Assembly: GCA_905147135.1 (NCBI GenBank)
Contig: LR990060.1
Location: 12,664,001 to 12,728,000, forward strand
Direction: 5' to 3'
Length of the DNA: 64,000 bases
Origin: Blastobasis lacticolella
Lineage: Eukaryota > Arthropoda > Insecta > Lepidoptera > Blastobasidae
Shown here: piece after piece, positions 46,901-58,900 of the stretch
Position numbering within the stretch: the first letter of the stretch is position 1
Layout: every line of letters begins with the position of its first letter
Made by a program: the position numbers and the translations under genes
Notes under the pieces: generated by a model
Databases searched by the model: none
Told to the model about the DNA's origin: nothing
What the model saw: only the letters and a program-made list of their open reading frames with translations

Positions 46901-49900
46901 CGCAACATGAGTGTCGAGTGGCGTCCACAGCGCGAGTGTCGTCTGATCTATGCGACGTGAGTGTCGAGTGTCATACGCGACGCGAATGCTGAGTCTCGAG
47001 TGTCATACGCGACGCGAATGCTGAGTCTCGAGCGTCATACGCAACGCGAATATGTGTGCGGCGTGAATATCGAGCGGTGTACATTTCACATGTTAGTGAT
47101 CAGTGGGTTAATTCACGAGGCGAGATTTCTATACCACCAAGGTGGCAGACAAGCTTACGGCCTGCCTGATGGTAAGCAGTCACCTTCTATGCAGCTAGTA
47201 ATCATACCTGGTAGTTGTTGACGATGGGCTGGTACTGCGTGATGGCCGCCGTGGGGTAGGCGGGCGCCGACAGCGCCGATGCTGACATCGACGCGTTTGT
47301 TGAGTTCACCTGCGATGAGGGGTTGTAGGTTAGATTTTTGACACTGAATGTATCCTAGATTGAGGTTGACATAATCTAAATATAAAGTTCATCTCACTGT
47401 TTAAAAGTGTTTCACTGTTATTTTCTTTTATGGAAATTGTTATCCATAATTTACACTGTAGGCCGTTTGGTGTCCGTTAAGAGTAGAATAGCACCAACCC
47501 CTCACACTCGTGGGTGTCGTACGAGGACGACACGACGACCGACTAAGGTCGGCTCGCCCGCGCATCCGTATTAACCCAAAAGCGACTTTATTTTGTGCAT
47601 CGGGATTTTTTTATGCTATTCATTGACAAACGATTAGACAGCTGAGTGATGGTAAGTGGTAACTGTCGCTTATAACATCTACAATTCATACGTTTAGGTT
47701 GCAGGTAACGAAAATGCAGAACCGCAGGGGCCTAATTCTCGCGCTGTGACATGTCGAATTTCACATTTCTTCTAGATATATATCTACATATCACTATTAG
47801 AAATGTAATTTAAAACGATCTTCGACAATAAAGGATAAGCGAAAATCGTTGAGAATAAGTTTTTTGTTTGTAATAGAGATTCAATGACTTTATACTACAT
47901 ATTTGTAGCTAGAGAAAATGTCGAATTCTAAGGTTGAAAGCGCGAAAATCGCCCCCTAGGTGCGTTGTCTTGTCACTGTGAGGATCAAGATGAAATGCCT
48001 AATGCCTGTAATTGCGCTGGCTATCTTATCTTTCAAACCGGAACACAACAACGCAAGCATTGTGGCTTGACGGCAGAAATAAATAAGGCGGTGGTACTCA
48101 CCCAGGCGGACTCCTCAGGCTTCCCAGAATCCTACCATTTAATTGGTCGGCTCCAGCCAAATCGGAGCGTCTGTTACTAGTCACCTGTCCTACATTTGTC
48201 GTGCAAGCAATGTTTTCAATAGGGCAAGTATGGAACTCGATTTGTTCAACACTAGCGCTGTATCAGCAAGGCGTTTGTTGAGTAACAAGTTTTTTATTAA
48301 GCGATGAATAACTATTGTATTATAAAGCTGTTAAATACAATAAAATAAAATAGTCATCCTCACCTGTGTCTGGTAAACGCTAGCCCCATACACGGGCGGG
48401 TGATGCGGATGTGCGTGCTGCGCGTACGCTGCGGATGCGGACGCTGCGGATGCGGCGGGGACAGCACTCGCTGCGCTCGCTGCGTTCGCTGATACGCTGG
48501 CGCTCGTTGCGCTGCTTGCGGTCTGGGGGAGGGAGGGAGGTTTTAGATTACTTAGTTGGGATACAGTTTTTTTTTGGAGTACCAACAGCCATATCATCGT
48601 CACAGCTCATATCAGGACTTAAGGCCTCTCCCACGAGAGGGGAGGTCATTGCCGTAATCTCCACGCTCGGCAGGCGGGTTCGATGGCACACCTGAGTGGC
48701 GAGCTCTTTGCAGTGCCTAGCCTAGCCTCAAATCACTACAGTTTATTTTTTAATGTTAATTAATAAATGACATATGCTCGAAGTACTGAAAAAGCTAAAT
48801 TTGCCACTAAATACGTTAAAAAAATGCGTAGAAGACGCCATTACTACATACTTTATATTAATGTCAATACTCCATCGAATTAAAAACTAACTTTAGCGAA
48901 CCCTGCCGTTTCTACCCGCGCACAGTTCGGATTTCTGTGCACTATGCCCCAGAATAACAATTTTTTTCTTAACCTAGTGATAAAAACCAGGATCCAGCTG
49001 TCCACCGAGAGCCAAATGATGATTTTTATACAGTGATATGGCTGGGAGATGATGAATCCCATTATCCCAAGGCCAGAGTGAATAGGCTGTTCCTAGACAG
49101 GTATGCTCCATCATCGGCCGCATCGTCACTTACCACCAGGTGAGGTGGCGGTCAAATGACTAGGTAGTCAAAAAAAAAAAGAAAAAAAATGCATGTTGCT
49201 GAAAATATTTTTGCATTATACATAATATAAAAGACAGATAAACGTACCTTGGGCCTGTGGTGTGCGTACTGGTGCGGATGGGTGGGCGCGGGCTCTCCCG
49301 ATACCGACATCTGTTTTATCGACGCGCTTAGCTGCTTCTCTAGGGACGCTGCAATAAATATATAATTTTTACTAAATTCATATTTTCAATCGAAACTTTC
49401 AAACTCTTACAAACTTATAAAATTTTTTGTTCGACATTTCTTTTTGTGTTTGTAATTACTTTAAAGTTTGTACTCTAAGTAAATGTAAATGGATTGTTAA
49501 ATGAATTTCTGATACGCCTGTTGGCATTGTTTAGAGATTTGCCTTTGGTGCCATTATTTTATATTGTAGAAATCCATTTTCCGCTCAATTGGATTAACGG
49601 CCAGTTGCCACACAAAACATCAAACACCCGTTCAAAGCCAATAATTTGGATTTTGTAAATCGAACCAAACGTCGAATGATTTCAGCTCTCTAGATTCAGT
49701 AGGTAGTAGACATAATATTTAAGCTAGATAGAAGAAGATACTCACTGTTGGCGCTGGCAGTGGCCGGGTCGGCGGCGGCGGGCTGGTTACTCGTCGCGTC
49801 TGACGACGACAGGCTCTCCGATAGCTGGGGGACACCAATTTCAATTCAATATACTTTATTTGCGATCGTGGGTAGGGTGGACCACCACCTGGTAAGGATC

Positions 49901-52900
49901 GCAGGTGCCAGCTGGGTGCGCAAGGCTCGGGGCTGGCCGCCGTGGAGGTCTCTGGGGGAGGCCTATGCCCAGCTGTGGGCGTCCTTCGGCTGATATGATG
50001 ATGATGACATTTTATTTAATTCGATGAATTTATTGATATTTTTATTAAGCATGATTGACGAGTAATTTTATATTTTAATATAAAATTACTCGTCTAATAT
50101 AATATAAAGTATAATATTTTTAGAATAAGCCTACAGCCTATTTTATTTGTGGTAACACAGGTCAACCTCTTCATCTCTATAATCCCCGGTGCTCACTCAG
50201 AGTGGCGATTGGTCCACCGACAAGTCATATTCTTAAAAATATGATGATGAACACAGGTAGTATAGATGTTACATTAATGCTTAGATATATATGCTCGGCT
50301 GTGACCTGCCTTTCGGTGTACAAATTTTAAATGGTAGATAATATTTAACGATCACTCTTACATGCATGGCAACAATACGTCCCATTTCCAAAATCCAGTA
50401 GACAGTCCATGGAACATATAGTTGCCATTTCTTATATACTTTTTTATATTATTTGATTATTATATTATTTTAACATTTCTTTCAACCTTTAAAAGTTTTG
50501 TTTATATTAATCAACTTTTTAATTTTATGTTTAGTATTAGTTGGCCGCATGCCATTGAGATAATACAGATTAAAAAAACCGAAATTATGAGAGTTCCATC
50601 TATTGATGCTTTTTGAAACCAGCTGACAGTATCTACAGACAGTATCTGACTACTGAATTATTTTATTAAAGTAATCATCATACTATTTTTATGTAATATG
50701 ACATTGCAAATGTATATAATATGTAAAATAATGACTTGTAAGGAATGTTATTAATAAATTATGTTTTTTTTTTATTCTTTATTGTACACAAACATGACAT
50801 AATGATACAGTACAGTAACAGAGATGTACAAAGGCGAGCTAAACTCATTAATTGAGTTTTCTACCAGCAAACCTTGGAGTCATAGGAGTTTGGAGTTTTA
50901 TGATTATGATAGAAGTCACAAGTAGGAGTATAAAACACGTACCATATTGTTGCTGTTCTGGTGCGTGGTGTGCGCTGCGTGCGTGGCGTGCTGGGCGTGC
51001 GTGGTGTGCTGAGCGTGCGCGGCGTGTGTGGCGTGCGCGGCGTGCGCAGCGTACGCGGCGTTCGCGGCGTCCGCGGGCGGGGTGTGGCTGCCGCCGGTGG
51101 GCTCGCCGCCCGTGGGCTGAAACGAATGGGTTGTTCATAGTTGGTTGACAGTGTGTTGGAGACTTTACGACACACACTCACGACGACACAGTTTGGGATA
51201 CATTAACAATGATGGAGTTTCCTAATGTTGATATCATTGTGTTTATATAGATCAAAACTAACAAAATCAGTAGCAGTCAGTTGGTAGTGGAGGGCATTTT
51301 TGCTGCCAGAGCAACGTGTTATAGAGGTGGGTAACGCATTGGCGATACCCCTAGTGTTGCTAATGTCTATAGGCAGCGGTGACCACTTTTCAGCAGGTGG
51401 CCCGCTTGCCTGTTTGCTTACCCTGTGACATAAAAAAAAACAAGCCAGTATTTTTTTTTAAACTTTCAGTATGTGACTAAGTTATAGAATTTTGAAATTC
51501 ACATATTGTCTCTCAAGTTACGCAATGCTCGCAATATCCGAGAACTGTGTGACCGTTTCGTACTTTACGCCTACTGGAACTTAAACACTGCAACGAGCTC
51601 GCTATTTGTTAGGTGTACCTTCTAATACCGTCAGCATAATGGCGGCCAGGCTACCGACCTGGCGAAGTTACGTACGAATTCGCGCTTCCAACGAAATTAA
51701 AATTCCCCATTCTGTTATATTTTTACATTCTGTTCAATATTTTTTTGGAAACTCATTACTGGGAAAACCAGCTCAAACATGTTTTCGAAAATTGCCTAGC
51801 AGACAAATGTATTGATATGAACCCAACACCCACCTGTTTGCTCTGATGGTGCGTCTGGCCAGCCACCTTGGGCGCTGCGAGTGGCGCCAACGTCTGCAAC
51901 GGCTGCAGCGCGGGCGCGGGAGCGTCGAGGTGGTCGTCGAGCGCTCCGAACTGCACGTCCAGGAACGCGGCGCCGCCCTCGAGTGTCCCGCCCGGCATTT
52001 CTACTGCCATTGATGGGATCTGTGGCACGATAGTGGAGCAGATTAGAATTATTTTTATTTTATTTTATTCGGAAAACTTCCAGCAATAATTAACATATGA
52101 TATACTTAACAATAAGTTGACTTAAGAAAGAAGAATAGAATCGATTAACTTTATTGTTGGACTGTGTACGTACATTTAGGTGTTACAAATTATATTAGGA
52201 GCTTCGAGAGGAAAGGCTGAGCCGTTTTGCGGCGAAAAATCGAGGTTTCGTTGGACCCTTTTTGCTAGCTAGATTTTAACACTAGAGTCATGATTTTCAT
52301 AGACAGAATAAATTTTGGCCATAAGCATACCTGGGCTCTATTTTTGAATCGCTTGCTCACTTTGATTCGAAAGATTTTCAATTTTGATTTTTGCTATGAA
52401 AATTCAAAAAATTCAACCAACCGATTAAAAAATAGAGCCCCAGGACGATTAGTTCTTTTTGTAAATACTGAAAAAACTAACAAATTCGAACACCACTTTA
52501 TCACTTCAATTGTACAAAATTTACAACGTTATGCCAAAAAAAAGCAAAACATACAGACATAAAAAATAACCTTATTGAGATTTGACAAAGAAATATGTGG
52601 ACTACGAAACCACAATTTTCCCGAAATTTACATAGTTTTTAGGTTTGTGGTGTAGTGTTTTATGGTGTGTGGTATGTGATATGGTGATTTGTAGTGTGAT
52701 AATTTGTAATGCAGTAATTTGTGATATGTAGTATGGTGGCTTGTACTGTGTGCACGTACCTTAGAAGGCGGCGGCACTCTCGCACGCTGCGGCTTCCTTT
52801 GCACATCTCCGTACACACCATAACCCGTGGCAGGCACCCCGGGGGATGCATTCGTTGTGTTGTACACGCCTGGGGACGAATGGACGGACAGCTTTATATT

Positions 52901-55900
52901 ATGGTTAATAAATAAATATATGCTTGGACAAATTCACACGGCGCCATCTAGCTCCAAATGTTAGATAACTGATGTATATCAGATAAATATATATATTTTA
53001 TTAAATAAGTAAATTATTTTTATACATACGACACCCAGACCCGTTACAGAAATTAAAATACATCATTTCAATTTCCGCTCGGCCGGGAATCGAACCCGGG
53101 ACCTTTGCGTGGCGACTGGTATGTTAACCAACTAAACCGCTCCGATCATCAGATTAATGGTGTCATGTTAATTTTCATTCAATGAGAATTGGAAGTCGAT
53201 TAGATGGCGCTGTTGAGACGTGAAATATAAAGCCTGGGTTACACATGTTTTTGGCATGCTTCTTATGGCTCTCCGAGAATAGAATAGAATGTTTATACCA
53301 AGAAGCAATACAAATACATAGTACACAGAGAGAAACAAATTCATAATTTCAACATGGAATTCGAGACGGTTTGACTTTGAATGAATGTTTTGAATGAACC
53401 GCATCTGTAGGTCGGCTGGAAGACATTTCTTTTTAGAAATAAGTAATGCCTGTTGTGTCGTTTAAAATTGTATTATTTCCTTTATGTTTTATTGTGTACA
53501 ATTAAGAGTTAAATAAAATAAATAAATATAAATACAAAATCTAGCATTAAACAGACTTAATGTCAACGTTTCAGACAATGAAAGGATTTTCCTTTCATTG
53601 TCTGAAACGTTTAAATGTAAAATTTTACACAGCAATTGTTTGTATCCAATTGTACTAAACTTAATCCTGGAAAATATGACATTTTACACTACTTGTTTCT
53701 ATCCAATACCCTACAACTTAATCCTACCCTTAACTTAGATAACTCACCATCTTCCCGCCGTGCCGCATGCGGAGCGTGGGCGGTGTGGGCGTGGGCGGTG
53801 TGCGCGGTGTGTGCGGTGTGCGCGGCGTGGGCGTGGGCGTGGTGCGGCGCCGGCTGGTGGTTGGCGATGGCCTGCTGCGTCAGCTGCGACAGGTACTGAG
53901 ACTGCGCCGCCGACAGCACGCCAGACATGCCGCGGGGCTGCGACACAGATACCGACATTATTTATTTTGACATCACAAATATCCATAAGCGTTTACATAT
54001 TACGGTAATTGACTGGACGAGTGGTTGAAGTCAAGCAAACTGTCTCTACTTTATTTAAAATTACTTTCAACACTGTGTGATATAGACACATCAGCAACAA
54101 TGCTGCTCGTCAATAACCTAAACAAATAAATAATTTTAGAACACTTTAATGCTAAACTTAAAAAGTAGGTACAAATATAAATACAAAAAAACATCATGAA
54201 CCAATGCGATGCCAAAGAAGAGTGTGTAAGACACACAGACAAGTTAGTTACACTAATACTGCGAAGACATCGACCAAAGTTATCAAACGACCAAATAATT
54301 TGAAAACATTACATTTTATGAGGTGGGGCGTGGGTAGTCTCCAATGGACGATTTCATCTTGTTTATAAGCATTGTATATAGAACATTCCGTTAGCGCGAT
54401 GTCGGTTTGACAACTGGTATCAAGGTGGACCGACGACCTGGTAAAGATCGCAGGTACCACATGGATGCGGAAGGCTTAGGACCAGGATAGACCTTTGTCT
54501 TTGGAGGTCTGTGGTGGAAGCCTATGCCCAGCAGTGGGCGTCTGTCGGCTGATATGATGATGATGATGATGATGACATTTTATTTGATTCGATGATTTGA
54601 GGTATCTCTAATGTAATGATATTGAGTTTAACCAATTAATTTATTGATATTTTCATGATCAACGAGTAATTTTACTGTTTTTAGAAAAAGCCTACAAATA
54701 TTTTAATTTGTAATCCTTTCAGGTAGGTTTCAGTGGAATATACAACCGAAATTAATGAATAGTAGATGTTGTGGACGACAGTTGCCGCTTAGCAGAAGGT
54801 AGGCTTAGGTAAGGTAAGGGCTTAGCCCACTCATTTGTCAATGATGACCCAAAAAATTAAAAAAATTACAACAACTTTGCAGCCGCAAAAATGGTGGCTG
54901 TTACCAAGACGGTGGTGGTTACCTGGTGGTGGTAATCTGCGGGGTCGCTCGCCGCGGCCGTCGGGAGACTGTTGCTCGCACTCAACTGGGGACAAGATAG
55001 CGCAAAATTAGAATCATCGTCACAGCCCATAACAGTCCACTGCAGGACTAAGGACCTCTCCCACGAAAGGGGAGGTTATTGCCCTAATCTACATGCTTGG
55101 CCAGTGGGTTGGACATCGCAGTGTTGTATTTTCTGTTGTATCTCGAAAACATTAGTCGCCTTGTATAAGGGGTTGGTGCTATTCTACTCAGCTGGACACC
55201 AGACGGCCATGCAAAATTACAATGCAAGTATTATCGTATCATTTATATGGTGAAGGAAAAAATATCGTGATGAAACCTGCAGATTCAGGCGACTGAATGT
55301 GTAACCATGATCCTGACTTATCTGATTTGCCAATTTCTGGATCATGGTCAAGACGAATCCCGGGTCCTCTAGCGTGACAGCACAACCGGAACATTAACGG
55401 CAATTATTTTTTTAATTGTATAATTTAAAATAAATAGCAGTGTATTGAAACGTATGCAGCAGCATCAAACAAAAGTATTTGACATACATCAAATATATAT
55501 CCTGTTCTTATTGAAACACTTTAAACAGCCTTAAAACTCTTTAGGACAAAGACTTTTTACCACCGACGCCAGGATTGGTTTAAGATCCAACTACAGTAAT
55601 ATCATCTGTTGTGAAAAAGATAGTGCATTATACGAGAGAATATGACTCAAATAGGAAAAATTAAATATTTATTTATTTTAGTTTTACAGCAATCACATTT
55701 ATGGGTTGCCTACTCTCACCCTGGCCCAACTATGGAGTTGCCATGGAAATAATTCAATAAATGACATTTATTTTATAAATGTTCACAGATTACAAACGAT
55801 TCTCAACACAAGTTGGCACCTTGCAGCACCTTGGCTTAAGTAATCCGATGGACCCTTGAGTAAAAGTTCTTTATCTTGTCCCTTTGAATGAACAAGTTTA

Positions 55901-58900
55901 GATTCAATGACTTTCCTTTCATTTAATTTACCATGTTTGTATGAGAGATTTGATCCCTATGATTAACCCTAACTATTGATGCCATAAACGTACAAGGTGT
56001 TATTTGTATTTTAGTCAGTTCCGAGTGCCGGGTGTGGCAAGCGCATTTTCAAAAATCTTTGAAATCTATTTGAAATCTTCATTCAGTAAAATCTTCAATC
56101 TACAATATTTAAAGTACTTCCCCTTCCGTGTGGCAAATCCGTGGGACGCCCTATATTGTTAAGATAGGGGAAAACGTACCTTTCATTTGACATATAACTC
56201 GATTAAACAACAGATGAGAATGAATTGGGGCAACCCAAAAGTTGGACCAAGGCAACCCACATTTTTTTGGGTCACGCAATGCTCTCAAATGCGAAGGGAA
56301 GATATTACTATGTCTATGTTTATATATGTGTGAATGCGACGAACGCGACAGAGCCGAGGTCTTTCACATGAGCACTGTATCCAACAACTCACCTCAACGA
56401 TCTTAGCGTTATACTGCTGCGGGATGGTGGCGTGCGTGGCGAGCGCGGCGGGCGCGGCGCTCGCGGCGTGCGCGGTGTGCGCGGCGTTCGCGGCGTTCGC
56501 GGCGATCGCGGCGGGCGCGGCGGGCGCGGCGTTCGCGGCGGGCGACGCCGGCGCCAGCGACGGGTTGTGGTACGTGTATGTGGGTATGTGGCCCTCTGTC
56601 GGGCCGTTCACCTCGGGCGAGTCCCAGTCCTCCTGTTGGAGAGAAAGATGGAAATAGTGATCCCTACCAAATTACGTTTCAGCAGGAAGAGATGGAACGA
56701 TTGTGCGCGACGACTGTAATACTGAATGTGTTTAGATTTAGATTTCATTTTCCCAAAAGTAAATATAAATTAATTGTGATCTTATTCAATATGTTAAAAA
56801 TGTGTTTTCAGTTAGGGATCGTCAGAGAACACATTTCAGTACTTATACAAAAATGTATGTTACAATATAAATTCAAATGTCCGATAATTAAATAACATTA
56901 AATTACACAATGTCAAAGAAACGCTTTATATAAAAGCAATAATTATTCGCATTCGAATGTGACGCAACTACTGAAAATAAAAAGAACATTCCGACGTAAT
57001 TTCAATTTAATTTTTTGCTCAAGTAACAATGACTCAACAACAGTGTCGATAATTTATTTTTAATTACCCATGTAATGCAATTTATGGGTCAAACGGCCTT
57101 AATTTTTTTTTAATTCCATTACAATACAATACCATACAAGAAAAACAATATTAAGCAGTTAAAATTCAAAAATTCACTATTACGGTCGTCACAATCAGCT
57201 ATCTTTCCTACTGAAATCATCGAAACACAAATCATGTGTGTGTTCCTGTGTCCGGATCATGTGACCGAGTCCCACCGTATATGTATGCGTATGTGTGTGT
57301 ATGTGCGTGTCTGTGTCAGTGGGTCCTCACCGTGGCGTTGACGGTAGCCGGGTCAGCGTCCGGCGCCCGCGTGGCACCGCTCGGTGTGAACACCTGCAAT
57401 ACACATCACCGGTGTTTGTTTTCCAGTCATCATCATCACCTCAGCCGCAGGACGTCCACTGCTGGACGTTGGCCACATCTTCTGTGGCTCTTGCTTCCAA
57501 CGACCTTCAGAAGACCGTGTGTCCATATCGTGGGGGACTGTCCCACGCTGCGATCGCCGGTAGGTGGTCCCAACCCATCCGTACAGGCCATCAGTTCTGC
57601 GAGCTACGTGGCTCGTGTCGTGCTCGACACACGACCTGTACAATGTCGTGTGTCCATATCGTGGGGGACCGTCCCACGCTGCGATCGCTGACAGGTGGAT
57701 CAACCCATCCATTCAACCAGGCAATTGGTTCTGCGAGCTACGTGGCCGGCCCACTGCCACGGCAGTTTTGCTACCACATTCCGAAAAAAATTCCCACTCG
57801 TCTGGTGAATTGTGTCCATCAGTAGACGTCCTGAGGTTGACGTGATAACGATGATGGGTCCCATCCCCTCTTCGTGCTGTGGGGAATCCTGCCTAATGGG
57901 AGGGTTCCCGGCGGCCGGTTAAAAAGAAAAAACTAAAAAAAACCGAAATTGCTCCACAATGCTCAAAATGAGGCATTTTTGCAAAAAAACATAAAAAAAA
58001 GCAGACTGAATTTTTTGTTAGTATTGCCACTAAATTTTTTCACAAAATATCTTATACAGTTACTTTGGATATCAACATCCGCCTGGCGTTTAATCCCGGC
58101 AAGCGAGGGCCCAGGGTCCGCCTTCATACTGCTTCTTACTTTGAGTATCAATTTATTAGAAATAGAGAATCACCACTAAGCAACCCCATCTAGTGAGACA
58201 CTAACAGTTTTCTCTGTTACGATAACAGATTTCGCGAGACCAATAACAGTTTTTTCTTTTTAAACTAGCTGTCAGAAACCAACCTGTCCAAAACTTTGGT
58301 CAGAAAACATTACAATGATACAGTGTAGTGACTATACCTTGGTGTCAGACAGCGATCCAGACCATTCCTCATTGTCCCAGTCTTCGGTTGTGGGGAAGGA
58401 GTCTCCGATGTTGCCACCTGTTTGGGAACGGGAAATCAATGACATCTCATGACGTGTGTCAGCCAAGTCACATACGTGAGAAACATGTGTTTAGAAATGA
58501 GGTTGGGTCTTTCAATGTGACGGCCAGTGATAGCGAGGTAGAGCTCGTCTAGTCTAAGATGACGCGCCCCACTACTTAGTTAGTTGATTTCGATGTGTGA
58601 GTGCAAATATTGATAACGACACTTCATCTGTGTGGGAGCCAATGAACGGCGCGTGCTCCGACGTTTGAATCTTACCGGCAACTGAATGACCAATTACAAC
58701 GGCATTTGTATATGTATTGCGTCCATATTATAAACTTGCTTGTGTGCGTTAATGCGATAGTGGGGCGCGTCATTTTAAATTAGATGAGCTCTACCAGTGA
58801 GAAGTTTTCCTGGATAACACCAGGATAATCTGTCGTTTCCAGTCTCTTTCTCTTTCCCTGACCCTCGGCCGTTTGGCTTCCTCTAAGAGCTATTCGCACT

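Noticed and set aside
46096..46928. Long overlapping minus-strand ORFs with TRHSRCVRHST-like repeats
   Set aside because: They are translations of the 25-30-bp minisatellite in several frames; no splice or start context and no family similarity.
46115..47085. CRISPR-like array of regularly spaced repeats
   Set aside because: Units are head-to-tail and degenerate with no unique spacers, and the genome is eukaryotic.
57236..57845. 150-176-residue plus-strand ORFs
   Set aside because: They arise from a LINE-derived 3' region with a 131-135-bp tandem duplication; frames overlap each other and lack motifs.
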